Below, in pieces: positions 8,702 to 17,595 of a stretch of 64,000 nucleotides of DNA (positions are counted from its first letter, which is position 1; the number at the start of each line of letters is the position of its first letter). The DNA comes from Amycolatopsis australiensis (GTDB taxonomy: Bacteria > Actinomycetota > Actinomycetes > Mycobacteriales > Pseudonocardiaceae): NCBI RefSeq assembly GCF_900119165.1, contig NZ_FPJG01000006.1, forward strand, positions 6,014,001-6,078,000, in the 5' to 3' direction. The notes under the pieces were generated by a model that saw only the letters and a list, made by a program, of their open reading frames with translations, made no database searches and was not told where the DNA came from. Both the position numbers and the translations under genes were made by a program.

Positions 8702-9706
8702 GTGAGCCGGATTCCCGTGGTCCTCGTCGCCGGGTTCCTCGGCGCGGGCAAGACGACGCTGCTCAACCACCTGCTCGCCAATCGCGAGGGCGCCCGGGTC
8801 GGGGTCGTCGTCAACGACTTCGGCCAGGTGAACGTCGACGCGCTCGCCGTCGCGGGCCAGGTCGACACGATGGTCTCGCTCGGCAACGGCTGCCTCTGCT
8901 GCGCGGTGGACGCGAGCGGGCTCGACGCGATGCTCGGCAGGCTGTCGTCCGCGGAGGCGGGCATCGACGTCATCGTCGTCGAAGCCAGCGGCATCGCGGA
9001 GCCACGCGACCTGATCCGGCTGATGATCGCCAGTGAGAACCCCGGCATCCGGTACGGCGGGCTCGCCGAGGTGGTCGACGCCGCCGAGTTCGACGCGGCC
9101 CGCGAACGTCACCCGGAGCTGGCCGGCCACGTGCGGCTCGCGGACGTGGTGGTGCTGAACAAGGCCGACCGCGTATCGGCGGAGAAGCTGGCGAAGGTGA
9201 CGGCGACGCTCGAGGAGCTGGCGCCGGGCCGCCCGCTGCTGGTGACCTCGCACGGGCGCGTCGACCCGCGGCTGTTCTTCGACCCCGAGCCGCGCGGCGA
9301 GCGCGTCGGCCAGCTGTCGTTCGACGACCTGCGCGAGGACGACCACGCGGAGCACCTGCACGCGGAGTACCAGACGGTGACGTTCACGGCGGCGACACCG
9401 CTGGCCCCGAAGGCGTTCGTGGAGTTCCTCGAGCGACGGCCGGCGGGGCTGTACCGGATGAAAGGCCAGGCGGACTTCGGCGCGGGTTCACGCTTCCACC
9501 TGCACACGGTCGGCGGGTTTGTGCAGCTCGAGCGTTCGGCGTGGCCGGCGGGGGCCGGACTGCGGACGGAGCTGGTCCTGATCGGCGCGGGCATCGACAC
9601 GGGCACGGTCCTGGCGGAGCTGCAGGCATGCGTGGCCCCCGACCCGTCGGCGGTCGACGAGCGCGGGCTGCTGCACATCCTCCGCTACCTGCCGGAGGAG
9701 GCATAA
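8702..9706 (+). CDS. CobW/COG0523-family GTPase, zinc-type metallochaperone
   Basis: A 334-aa G3E GTPase. The Walker A motif GFLGAGKTT spans residues 11-19, and the metal-binding GNGCLCC motif (Cys64, Cys66, Cys67) follows near residue 61. VVLNKADR is the G4 guanine-specificity motif, and a CobW C-terminal domain ends the protein. Family members deliver zinc or another transition metal to client proteins, often under metal limitation. The GTG start at 8702 has AGGAGGG upstream. No nitrile hydratase, cobalamin or zinc-uptake genes adjoin it, so the metal is undetermined; zinc is the most common. Confidence 0.88.
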   Translation: MSRIPVVLVAGFLGAGKTTLLNHLLANREGARVGVVVNDFGQVNVDALAVAGQVDTMVSLGNGCLCCAVDASGLDAMLGRLSSAEAGIDVIVVEASGIAEPRDLIRLMIASENPGIRYGGLAEVVDAAEFDAARERHPELAGHVRLADVVVLNKADRVSAEKLAKVTATLEELAPGRPLLVTSHGRVDPRLFFDPEPRGERVGQLSFDDLREDDHAEHLHAEYQTVTFTAATPLAPKAFVEFLERRPAGLYRMKGQADFGAGSRFHLHTVGGFVQLERSAWPAGAGLRTELVLIGAGIDTGTVLAELQACVAPDPSAVDERGLLHILRYLPEEA

Positions 9707-9777
9707 GGCCGCGGCCCGCCACGCCGAAGATCGGCAAAGGCGCGGGTTGACCGCGGAGCCGACGGACACTGACGGCC

Positions 9778-10059
9778 ATGACGACCACGGCGGTGAGCGC
9801 ACCACGCTGGTACCTGGTCGGCGTGCTGCCGGAAGAGGTGCCACTGGCGCATCTGATGACCCGCGCGGGCGACCTGCGCTACCGGCGGTCGGCCTGCGGC
9901 GAGCGCGAGTCCCGCAGCTGGAAACCGGTGGACCTGACGACCTCGGAGATCGCGCCGTGCCCGGCCTGCGTGGCGACGCTGCCCACGCCACCGGCGGGTG
10001 CCCGATCGGCCCCGGCCGAGGCGGATCGGGGCCAGCTCGCGTTGGACCTGGGGATCTGA
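9778..10059 (+). CDS. Small Cys-containing protein of unknown function
   Basis: A 93-aa hypothetical protein, probably translated with or just after the CobW-type GTPase (71-bp gap). It has a compact core with CGE near residue 41 and CPAC near residue 61; Cys plus the CxxC pair could bind a metal ion such as zinc. The C-terminus is Ala/Pro-rich. No family is recognised. Its position suggests it might be a metal-related partner of the upstream chaperone, but nothing else supports that. Confidence 0.6.
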   Translation: MTTTAVSAPRWYLVGVLPEEVPLAHLMTRAGDLRYRRSACGERESRSWKPVDLTTSEIAPCPACVATLPTPPAGARSAPAEADRGQLALDLGI

Positions 10060-10103
10060 CGGCAAGCCCCCGCCACACCGGCTCGCGCGCCGTGGTGCCC
10101 CGG

Positions 10104-10155
10104 CTGGCCCGGCCGATCCGGCCCTGGCCAAGCGGACCTGGCCCGGCCGAACCGG
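10104..10155. repeat. Short direct repeat between convergent genes
   Basis: CTGGCCCGGCCGATCCGG (10104-10121) recurs with one mismatch at 10138-10155, 34 bp later, in the gap between convergently transcribed genes. The block is rich in GGCC-type self-complementary steps and could fold into overlapping hairpins that act as a shared terminator. Confidence 0.35.
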
Positions 10156-10179
10156 ACCCGGCCCTCCCCCGGTGGGCGA

Positions 10180-11184
10180 TCAGCCCTTCTTCGCCCGGCT
10201 GGGCGCCACCCGCGGCGGCTCGTTCGGCATCTTCGGGTACACCGGCGGCCAAGGCGCGTCCATCAGCCCATTCGCCATGTCGACCTCGGACATCTCCAGC
10301 AGCGGCTCGATCGACTGCGGCCGCTCCCCCGCCCCGGCCCACGGGTCGCCCCGCTCGGCGACTCTCGACGGCACCGTGCTCAACGTGAACGTGTCCGGCT
10401 CCACCGTGTCCAGCTCGTCCCAGGCGATCGGCGTCGACACCTGGCCGCCCACCCTGGGGCGCACGCACCACGCCCCGAACACCGTCTTGTGCGGCGCGTT
10501 CTGGTTGAAGTCGACGAACACGCGCGAGCCGCGTTCCTCCTTCCACCACTGCGCCGTGATCTTCGCCGGGTGCCGCCGCTCCAGCGCCCGCGCCAGCGCG
10601 ACCGCCGCCGCGCGCACCTGGAAGCTGTCCCAGCGCGGTTCCAGCAGCACGTACAGGTGCAGCCCTCGCGAGCCCGACGTCTTCACGTGCCCCTCGATCC
10701 CGTGCCCCGCCAGGAACTCCCGGGTCAGCAGCGCCGCCTCGCGCAGCTGGTCGAAGCGCACCCCGGGCGACGGGTCGAGGTCGACCCGCAGCTCGTCGGT
10801 GACCTCCGGCGCGTCGGCCCGGTACGGCCAGACGTGGAAGCCGAGACAGCCGAGGTTCACCGCCCACAGGATGTGCGCCAGGTCCTTCGCCACCAGCGCG
10901 TCGCTCGTCGTGCCGTTCGGCGTCGAGACGACCGTGGTGGCCAGCCACGGCGGCGCGCCCTTCGGCACGCGCTTCTGGAACCAGCTCTTGCCGCCCGCGC
11001 CGTCCGGGTAGCGCTCCAGCAGCAGCGGGCGCCCGCCGAGCCGGGCCAGCAACGGCCCGGACACCGCCCGGTAGTACTCGACGAGGTCCAGCTTCGTCTC
11101 GCCGCGCTCGGGGAAGTACACCTTGGCCGGGCTGGTGATCTTGACCTCGACGCCGTCGACGTCGAGCAGGACCGGCTCGCTCAT
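10180..11184 (-). CDS. LigD-type DNA polymerase/primase domain protein
   Basis: A 334-aa stand-alone archaeo-eukaryotic primase family polymerase of the type fused in LigD. Such enzymes add ribo- or deoxyribonucleotides during non-homologous end joining or gap repair. ELRVDLDPSPG carries the metal-binding DxD, and KTSGSRGLHLYV follows as the third conserved motif; FQKRVPKGAPPW lies near the N-terminus. The ATG at 11184 overlaps the TGA of the upstream ligase gene by 4 nt, so the two are translationally coupled. No Ku gene is in the window. Confidence 0.9.
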   Translation of the reverse strand: MSEPVLLDVDGVEVKITSPAKVYFPERGETKLDLVEYYRAVSGPLLARLGGRPLLLERYPDGAGGKSWFQKRVPKGAPPWLATTVVSTPNGTTSDALVAKDLAHILWAVNLGCLGFHVWPYRADAPEVTDELRVDLDPSPGVRFDQLREAALLTREFLAGHGIEGHVKTSGSRGLHLYVLLEPRWDSFQVRAAAVALARALERRHPAKITAQWWKEERGSRVFVDFNQNAPHKTVFGAWCVRPRVGGQVSTPIAWDELDTVEPDTFTLSTVPSRVAERGDPWAGAGERPQSIEPLLEMSEVDMANGLMDAPWPPVYPKMPNEPPRVAPSRAKKG

Positions 11185-12260
11185 CGAGCCTCCCCGAACA
11201 GTTTCGCCAGCTCGGCGGGCGGTGCCTCGTCGAGCTGGGCGTACGTGCACGACTCCGGCGTGCGGTCGGGCCGGAACCGCACCAGCCGCCCGCCGTGCCG
11301 GAACCGGCCGCCCTGCAGGTGCTCGTAGCGGACCTCCGCCACCCGTTCGATGCGCAGCGGCTCCCAGGCCAGGTCCTTCTGCGGCGCCCACCGGCTCATC
11401 GCGCCCGGCTTGCGGCCCGGGTCGGGCTCGTACTCGGCCCAGGTACGCCACGGGTGGCCCTCGAGCGCGTTCTCGCGCAGCGGCGCCAGCTCCTCGACCA
11501 GCTCGGCACGGCGCTTCTTGGTGAAACTGCTGGCCACGCCGACGTGGTGCAGCACGCCCTCGTCGTCGTACAGGCCCAGCAGCAGCGAGCCGATGCCCTC
11601 GCCGTCCTTGTGCCGGCGGAACCCGGCGACGACGCAGTCGGCCGTGCGCTCGTGCTTGACCTTCCACATGACCCGCTTGTCCTGCTCGTACGGCAGGTCG
11701 GCGGGTTTGGCCATGACGCCGTCGAAGCCCGCGCCCTCGAACCGGGTGAACCAGTCCTCGGCCTGGGCCGGGTCGTCGCTCAGCGGGGTCAGGTGCACGC
11801 GCTGCAGGCCGTGGGCGTCGGTGCGCAGGATGGCCTCGAGCTGCTTGCGCCGCTCGCGGAACGGCTCGCCGGTGAGGTCGGTGTCGCCGAGCGCGAGCAG
11901 GTCGAAGGCGACGAAGCTCGCCGGCGTCTCCTCCGCGAGCTTGCGCACCCGCGACGCGGCCGGGTGCAGCCGCAGCTGGAGCGCCTCGAAGTCCAGGCCC
12001 GCGGGCGTGGCCAGCACGATCTCGCCGTCGACGACGCAGCGGGGCGGCAGCGCGGCGGCCAGCAGCTCGACCAGCTCCGGGAAGTAGCGGGTCAGCGGCC
12101 GGTCGTTGCGCGAACCCAGCTCGATGTCGTCGCCGTCGCGGAACACGACGCAGCGGAAGCCGTCCCACTTGGGCTCGTACAGCAGCCCCGGCTCGTGCGG
12201 GACGGCGTGCACGGCCTTGGCGAGCATCGGCCGCACCGGCGGCATGACGGGCAAGTCCAC
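11181..12260 (-). CDS. ATP-dependent DNA ligase (LigC type)
   Basis: A 359-aa ATP-dependent ligase. Motif I, YEPKWDGFRCVVF, carries the adenylated Lys near residue 31. VDGEIVL is motif III, GVMAKP motif IV and WKVKHE motif V, and an OB-fold C-terminal domain follows. The size equals the ligase-only LigC enzymes of mycobacteria. Gene order ligase then polymerase, with overlapping stop and start, means the two halves of a LigD act here as separate chains. GTG at 12260 and ATG at 12245 are both possible starts. Confidence 0.92.
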   Translation of the reverse strand: MDLPVMPPVRPMLAKAVHAVPHEPGLLYEPKWDGFRCVVFRDGDDIELGSRNDRPLTRYFPELVELLAAALPPRCVVDGEIVLATPAGLDFEALQLRLHPAASRVRKLAEETPASFVAFDLLALGDTDLTGEPFRERRKQLEAILRTDAHGLQRVHLTPLSDDPAQAEDWFTRFEGAGFDGVMAKPADLPYEQDKRVMWKVKHERTADCVVAGFRRHKDGEGIGSLLLGLYDDEGVLHHVGVASSFTKKRRAELVEELAPLRENALEGHPWRTWAEYEPDPGRKPGAMSRWAPQKDLAWEPLRIERVAEVRYEHLQGGRFRHGGRLVRFRPDRTPESCTYAQLDEAPPAELAKLFGEAR

Positions 12261-12314
12261 CGCGCGAGCTTAAAACACGGGTACGACAGTTCCGGGCGTG
12301 ATAGACACTGTCCG

Positions 12315-12821
12315 GTGACCACAGAACGACCCGAACCGCCCCTGGTCGGGGGCGAGCGCGAGATGCTGCGCACGTTCCTCGACTTCCACCGCGCCACGCT
12401 CGCCATGAAGTGCGACGGACTGTCCGACGAGGACCTCCGCCGGGCGTCGAGCCCGCCGTCCACGCTCTCCCTGCTCGGCCTCGTCCGGCACATGGCCGAG
12501 GTGGAGCGCACCTGGTTCCGGCGGGTGATCAACGCCGAGGACATCCCGCTGGTGTGGTCGGCCGAAGGCGATTTCCAGGCGGCGTACGACGCGAGCTCGT
12601 CGACCCGCGCGGAGGCGTTCGCGGCGTGGCATGCCGAAGTGGAGCAGTCGCGCAAGATCGAGGAGGCGGCCGAGTCCCTGGACGTCGTCGGCCACCAGGC
12701 GCGCTGGGGCGAGGACGTCTCGCTGCGGCTGGTGATGCTGCACATGATCCACGAGTACGCCCGGCACAACGGCCACGCCGACTTCCTGCGCGAGGCCATC
12801 GACGGCGTCACGGGAGCCTGA
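12315..12821 (+). CDS. DinB-family (DUF664) protein
   Basis: A 168-aa four-helix-bundle protein of the DinB/DUF664 type. LGLVRHMAEVERTWFRR supplies the first His, and MLHMIHEYARHNGHADFLRE supplies the later HxxxH residues that bind a metal. Related actinobacterial proteins include mycothiol- or bacillithiol-dependent transferases, but no activity can be assigned. The GTG start at 12315 is divergent from the ligase gene with only 54 bp between. Its TGA overlaps the next ATG by 1 nt. Confidence 0.82.
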   Translation: MTTERPEPPLVGGEREMLRTFLDFHRATLAMKCDGLSDEDLRRASSPPSTLSLLGLVRHMAEVERTWFRRVINAEDIPLVWSAEGDFQAAYDASSSTRAEAFAAWHAEVEQSRKIEEAAESLDVVGHQARWGEDVSLRLVMLHMIHEYARHNGHADFLREAIDGVTGA

Positions 12822-13744
12822 TGGACCTGCTCGCCTGGTTGCGCGACTCCGATCCGGCCCTGCGCTGGCAGGTGGAGCGCGACCTGGCGGGCGAACCGCC
12901 GGCGGTCTGGGAAGCGACGCGGGCGCGGATCGCGTCGGAAGGGTTCGGCGCGCGGCTGCTGGCGCTGCAGGACCCGGACGGCCAGTGGGCGGGCGGCGCG
13001 TTCTTCCCGGCCGGCTTCCGCGGCGGCGAGCCCCAGCCCTGGACGGCGACGACGTGGACGTTGAACACGCTGCGCGAATGGGGCCTGGACGCCGGCGCCC
13101 TGAGCGGGACCGCGGAGCTGCTGGCGCAGAACAGCCGCTGGGAGTACGGGAACCTGCCGTACTGGGGCGGCGAGGTCGACTGCTGCATCAACGCCTGGAC
13201 CCTGGCCAACGGCGTGTGGCTGGGCGCGGACGTCGCCGGGATCGCGTCGTGGTTCGCCGAGCACCGCCTGCCGGACGGCGGCTGGAACTGCGAGTGGGTG
13301 TCGGGGTCGGCGCGTTCGTCGGTCCACTCGACGCTCAACGCGGTGAAGGGCCTGCTCGCCTTCGAGACGGCGACGGGTGGGACGCCGTCTGCACGCGCGG
13401 CCCGGCTCGCCGGCGAGGAGTACCTGCTGGAGCGCGGCCTGTTCCGGCGGCGGTCGACGGGCGAGCCGATCGCGCCGTGGGTGACGGAGTTCGGCTACCC
13501 GTTCCGCTGGCGCTACGACGTGCTCAACGCGGCCTCGTACTTCCGCGACGCGGACCGGCCGGACGAGCGGATGGCGGAGGCGGTGGCCCTGATCCGCGCG
13601 GCGCGGCAGCCGGACGGCACCTGGCTGCAGGCGCGCACCGAACGCGGCCGGGTGTGGTTCGAGGTCGACGTCCCGGCCGGGCAGCCGTCCAAGTGGCTGA
13701 CGCTGTTCGCCGCGCGGGTGCTGGACTGGTGGGACGCGCGCTGA
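12821..13744 (+). CDS. Alpha/alpha-toroid (squalene-cyclase-like) protein
   Basis: A 307-aa protein with repeats of the prenyltransferase/squalene-oxidase type: QDPDGQW near residue 50, LPDGGWNCEW near 150 and RQPDGTW near 260, all QW-like. The catalytic DxDD motif of squalene-hopene cyclases is not visible and the protein is half their length, so it is unlikely to cyclise squalene. It may bind a hydrophobic ligand. The start overlaps the stop of the DinB-like gene (TGATG), pointing to co-translation. Confidence 0.75.
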   Translation: MDLLAWLRDSDPALRWQVERDLAGEPPAVWEATRARIASEGFGARLLALQDPDGQWAGGAFFPAGFRGGEPQPWTATTWTLNTLREWGLDAGALSGTAELLAQNSRWEYGNLPYWGGEVDCCINAWTLANGVWLGADVAGIASWFAEHRLPDGGWNCEWVSGSARSSVHSTLNAVKGLLAFETATGGTPSARAARLAGEEYLLERGLFRRRSTGEPIAPWVTEFGYPFRWRYDVLNAASYFRDADRPDERMAEAVALIRAARQPDGTWLQARTERGRVWFEVDVPAGQPSKWLTLFAARVLDWWDAR

Positions 13745-13777
13745 CGCCCGCCCGCGAGCACCGGCGTGCCGCGAACG

Positions 13778-14959
13778 TCACCGGCCGCGCTCCAGCTCCG
13801 CCAGCACCAGCCCGCTGCGCGGCTTCGGCGTGAAATACGTGGCCTTCCGCGGCATCCGCCGCCCGGCCGCGTGCACCGCCAGCACGTCCGCGTACCGCAC
13901 CGGGGCCAGCAGCACCACCGCGTCCGCGTCCGGCGGCACCGGGCGGCCCGCCGGGAGCGGCCGCACGCACGGGCCGTCCGGGTTCACGCCCAGCGCGTCG
14001 TCGAACAGGATCCGCTCGACGATTTCGTGGTCGATCACCGGTTCCGTCCCGCGCGGCTTCGGCAGCCGGACCCGCAGCACCGCCGGGCCCGCGCGGACCA
14101 CCGCCTCTCCCGTCACCGGGACCGCGTGCTCGTCGTACCGGACGTCCAGCCCCGCCGCGCACCAGCGCGACACGAGGTCCTCCGGGCCGAGGCCGGTGCC
14201 CGTCAGCACCCGGTGGATCGCGCCGATCCGCAGCTGCGGGCCCGCCGTCACCAGCGCCAGCAGCGCGCCGTGCCCCGCCGCCGCGGCCGCGGCCACCCGG
14301 TGGTTGCCGTCGGCGACCAGCAGGTCCGCGGCCGCGACCGCGGCCAGCAGCCGGTTCTGCAGCGGGCCGGCGGGCACCACCCACAGCTCGTGCCGCCGCC
14401 CGGCCGCGTCCGAAGTGGACAGATCGGGCAGGCCGAGGCCGGCGCAGGCCCGTTCGACCTGCTCGGTCAGCAGGTCGCCGCCGGTGGCCGGGACGAGCAT
14501 CGCCGCGCTCGTCGCGCAGCCCAGCCCGGCCAGCACCGCGGCGCGCTCGGCCACGACGTCGGCGTAGACGTCCTCGGTGTGCCGGACCCGCGCGGCGCCG
14601 TCGTCGGTCACCGCCGCCGGGTCGACCAGGCACAGCAGGCCCAGCGCCACACCGTCCGGGCCCTCGATCCGGTACGGCGCGACGATCTCGCGCACCGGCC
14701 GGTAGAACCGCCTGCGGAGCCGGTCGAGCACCGCCCGGGCGGCCGGGACCGCCGACGCCAGGTCGAGCCCGCGCGCCAGCGCCGCGGGCGTGCGGGCCGG
14801 GTGCTGCACGGCCAGGAGGCTGTCGGCGGCACCGGGCGCGGCCAGCGCGGCCACCACGCGGTCGGGTTCGGCGAATTCGTCGACGTCGGGGCCGGGCACC
14901 GCGTCGCGGACCACCCAGCCCCGCCCGATCGGCCGGATCCAGTCGCTCATCCTGCCCAT
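13778..14959 (-). CDS. DUF1015-family protein
   Basis: A 393-aa cytoplasmic protein of the DUF1015 family. Diagnostic pieces are VADGNHRVAAA (family pattern DGHHR), an N-terminal IRPIGRGWVV and the near-invariant C-terminal MPRKATYFTPKPRSGLVL. The family is widespread and often sits near serine metabolism or stress genes, but its biochemical role is not established. The gene faces an MFS gene divergently and is convergent with the cyclase-like gene. ATG codons at 14959 and 14950 are both possible starts. Confidence 0.85.
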   Translation of the reverse strand: MGRMSDWIRPIGRGWVVRDAVPGPDVDEFAEPDRVVAALAAPGAADSLLAVQHPARTPAALARGLDLASAVPAARAVLDRLRRRFYRPVREIVAPYRIEGPDGVALGLLCLVDPAAVTDDGAARVRHTEDVYADVVAERAAVLAGLGCATSAAMLVPATGGDLLTEQVERACAGLGLPDLSTSDAAGRRHELWVVPAGPLQNRLLAAVAAADLLVADGNHRVAAAAAAGHGALLALVTAGPQLRIGAIHRVLTGTGLGPEDLVSRWCAAGLDVRYDEHAVPVTGEAVVRAGPAVLRVRLPKPRGTEPVIDHEIVERILFDDALGVNPDGPCVRPLPAGRPVPPDADAVVLLAPVRYADVLAVHAAGRRMPRKATYFTPKPRSGLVLAELERGR

Positions 14960-15075
14960 CTTGCGGGATGACCGCTGTGACGGAAATTCGCTGGGGTGCG
15001 GCGGGCCCGGATGGAATGCTTAGGGCAGCAAAGTAGTTGACCCCGGTCATGACCGCCCCGAGGAGCACGCCGCCG

Positions 15076-16593
15076 ATGACGACCACCGCCGCCACCAGCG
15101 TGAAAGGGGTCGGCTTCCGATCGGACCGCGGACCGGTGCTGATCGCGGTTATGCTCAGCACCGCGCTCGTCGCGCTGGACAGCACGATCATCGCGACCGC
15201 CGTCCCGTCGGTGGTGCGCGACCTCGGCGGGTTCTCGCAGTTCCCGTGGCTGTTCTCGATCTACCTGCTGACGCAGGCGGTCACCGTCCCGCTCTACGGC
15301 AAGTTCGCCGACGTGCTCGGCCGCCGTCCGGTGATGTTCTTCGGGATCGCGGCCTTCCTCGTCGGCTCGGTGCTGTGCGGCGCCGCGTGGAGCATGCCGG
15401 TGCTGATCGCGGCGCGGGCGGTGCAGGGCATCGGTGCGGGCGCGATCCAGCCGATGTCGATGACGGTGATCGGCGACCTGTACACGGTGGAGGAACGCGC
15501 GCGCGTGCAGGGCTACGTCGCGAGCGTGTGGGGCATGGCCTCGGTGGTCGGCCCGACGCTCGGCGGCGTGTTCGCCGAGTACCTGGACTGGCGGTGGATC
15601 TTCTTCATCAACCTGCCGCTCGGCGCGATCGCCGCGCTGATGCTGCACCGGAACTTCGCCGAAAAGGTGGAACGCAAGGTCCACAAGGTCGACTACACGG
15701 GCGCGGCGCTGCTGACGGTCGGCTGCTCGCTGGTGATCCTCGGCCTGCTCGAAGGCGGCGTCGCGTGGGCGTGGGGCTCGCTGCCGAGCGTGGCGATCTT
15801 CGCGGCCGGCGCGGTGCTGCTGGTGGCGTTCGTGCTGGCGGAGAAGCGCGCCGCCGAGCCGGTGCTGCCGCTGTGGGTGTTCACCCGCCGGATCCTGGTC
15901 GGCGGCAACCTGCTGGCGGTGGTGGTCGGCGCGGTCCTGATGGGGCTGACGTCGTACCTGCCGACGTACGCGCAGGGTGTCCTCGGCGCGGGCGCGCTGG
16001 TGGCCGGGTTCGCGGTGGCGGCGCTGACGGTCGGCTGGCCGATCGCGGCGTCCCTGGCCGGCAAGATCTACCTGCGCATCGGCTTCCGCGACACGGCGCT
16101 GATCGGCAGCGTGTTCGTCATCGCGGGCGGCGCGCTGGTGGCGATGCTGGGCGCGACGTCGACGATCTGGGCGGCGGCGGCCGCGGCGTTCGTCCTGGGG
16201 GTCGGGCTGGGCCTGACGTCGAGCCCGACGCTGGTGGCGGTCCAGTCGGTGGTGGGCTGGGACCGCCGTGGCGTGGTGACGGCGACGAACCTGTTCAGCA
16301 GGTCACTGGGCAGCGCGGTGGGCGCGGCGGTCTTCGGCGCGATCGCCAACGCGACGCTGGCCTCGCGCTTCGCGAGCCCGCCGGCGGAGGTGGCGGGCAA
16401 GCTGCCGCCCTCGGTGGACGCGACGAGCCTGGTGCTGGACGGTCACCCGGACAACTCCCCGGTGGCGGCGTTCGTCCGGAGCGCACTGGCGGAGGCGACG
16501 CATTACGTGTTCGTCGGGCTGCTCGTCGTGGCGGCTGTGTCGGTGGTTGCCCTGCTGCTCATGCCGCGGAAGACCGAGCAGCTGGAGTTCTAG
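15076..16593 (+). CDS. MFS drug efflux transporter (EmrB/QacA type)
   Basis: About 505 aa with 14 predicted membrane helices, the DHA2 subgroup of drug:H+ antiporters. STALVALDSTIIATAVPSVV carries motif D1, GKFADVLGRRPVM is motif A, and the conserved antiporter motif C glycine pattern lies at VWGMASVVGPTLGGVF. I place the start at the ATG at 15076, which has GAGGAG about 10 nt upstream; ATG 15049 and TTG 15037 lack one. The substrate is unknown. A stem-loop follows the stop. Confidence 0.9.
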   Translation: MTTTAATSVKGVGFRSDRGPVLIAVMLSTALVALDSTIIATAVPSVVRDLGGFSQFPWLFSIYLLTQAVTVPLYGKFADVLGRRPVMFFGIAAFLVGSVLCGAAWSMPVLIAARAVQGIGAGAIQPMSMTVIGDLYTVEERARVQGYVASVWGMASVVGPTLGGVFAEYLDWRWIFFINLPLGAIAALMLHRNFAEKVERKVHKVDYTGAALLTVGCSLVILGLLEGGVAWAWGSLPSVAIFAAGAVLLVAFVLAEKRAAEPVLPLWVFTRRILVGGNLLAVVVGAVLMGLTSYLPTYAQGVLGAGALVAGFAVAALTVGWPIAASLAGKIYLRIGFRDTALIGSVFVIAGGALVAMLGATSTIWAAAAAAFVLGVGLGLTSSPTLVAVQSVVGWDRRGVVTATNLFSRSLGSAVGAAVFGAIANATLASRFASPPAEVAGKLPPSVDATSLVLDGHPDNSPVAAFVRSALAEATHYVFVGLLVVAAVSVVALLLMPRKTEQLEF

Positions 16594-16597
16594 GCTC

Positions 16598-16639
16598 GCG
16601 TGGCCGTACTGCCCGGCGCCAGGAGCCGGACGGCCACGC
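16598..16639. terminator. Stem-loop shared by two convergent genes
   Basis: GCGTGGCCGT (16598-16607) pairs perfectly with ACGGCCACGC (16630-16639) around a 22-nt loop that can itself pair through CCGG steps. It lies between the convergent MFS and LLM genes, with no T-run, as is common for actinobacterial terminators. Confidence 0.6.
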
Positions 16640-16652
16640 TGCGGCAGCGAAC

Positions 16653-17534
16653 TCAGTTCTGCAGCGGCACCAGCTCGGCCTGGAACTTCTCCAGGAACGC
16701 GTCGAAGTCACCGTGCCCCGGCCGGATGACGAACTTCGACAGGCCCGCCTCGATGTGCTGCTCCACCAGCCTCCGCGCCTCCGGCCAGCTCGTCGCCACC
16801 AGGTCCGCCAGCGGCACCCCCGGCCGCCTGCGGGCCGCCGTCTCCGCCAGCTCGGGCGGGATTCCCTTGTCCGCCACCAGCAGGCTCAACCCGAAGTGGT
16901 CCTCCTCGATCTCCCGGCCCGCCTCCGCTGCCGCCCGCTGGATGGCGATGCGTGCCTGCCGGGCCTGGGACGGGGTGTGGAAGCTGCCCAGCCAGCCGTC
17001 CGCCAGGCGGCCCGTCCGGCGCAACGCCGCCGGGGCCGACCCGCCCAGCCAGACGTCCAGGCGCTTCGCCGGGCGCGGTCCCAGCGACACGTCCGACACC
17101 TGGAAGAACTCGCCGTCGAACGACACCGAGTCCTCCTCCAGCAGACGGCGCAGCAACGCCAGTGACTCGTCGAAGACCGCCGCGCGGCGGCCCGGCGGGA
17201 CCGGGAACAGGTCGTGCTCCGCCTGGCGGGCCGGGCGGAGGCCGAACACCGGCAGCACCCGCTTCGGTGCCAGGCCGGCCAGCGTCAGCAGCTGCTTGGC
17301 CACCAGCACCGGGTGACGGCCGGGCAGGATCGCGACGCCCGTGCCGACCTTGAGCTTCGCCGTCCTCGCCAGCGCGTGCGCCATGCCGATCATCGGGTCG
17401 ACCTCCGGCGAGTAGACCAGCTCGGACAGCCACAGCGAGTCGACACCGGCTTCCTCGAGCCGTTCCGCCAGCCCGGCGAACCCCGCCGGCCCGGTCCCCG
17501 TCGCCGGCGCGACGCCCAGCCTGATCTTCAGCAC
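16653..17534 (-). CDS. LLM-class (luciferase-like) oxidoreductase, probably F420-dependent
   Basis: A 293-aa TIM-barrel flavin/F420 oxidoreductase. Typical segments are ERLEEAGVDSLWLSEL near the N-terminus, VGTGVAILPGRHPVLVAKQ, and WLGGSAPAALRRTGRLADGW. Actinobacterial members of this group mostly use F420, but FMN cannot be excluded from sequence. The start is GTG 17534 with AAGGGGG upstream. It lies 61 bp downstream of the OhrR gene on the same strand and may be co-transcribed, which would put it under organic-peroxide control. Confidence 0.8.
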   Translation of the reverse strand: MLKIRLGVAPATGTGPAGFAGLAERLEEAGVDSLWLSELVYSPEVDPMIGMAHALARTAKLKVGTGVAILPGRHPVLVAKQLLTLAGLAPKRVLPVFGLRPARQAEHDLFPVPPGRRAAVFDESLALLRRLLEEDSVSFDGEFFQVSDVSLGPRPAKRLDVWLGGSAPAALRRTGRLADGWLGSFHTPSQARQARIAIQRAAAEAGREIEEDHFGLSLLVADKGIPPELAETAARRRPGVPLADLVATSWPEARRLVEQHIEAGLSKFVIRPGHGDFDAFLEKFQAELVPLQN

Positions 17535-17595
17535 AGTGGCCCCCTTGCGAGTCGGTCCCCCTCCGACCACAACGCGCCGGGCGCGGCGGCATTCC

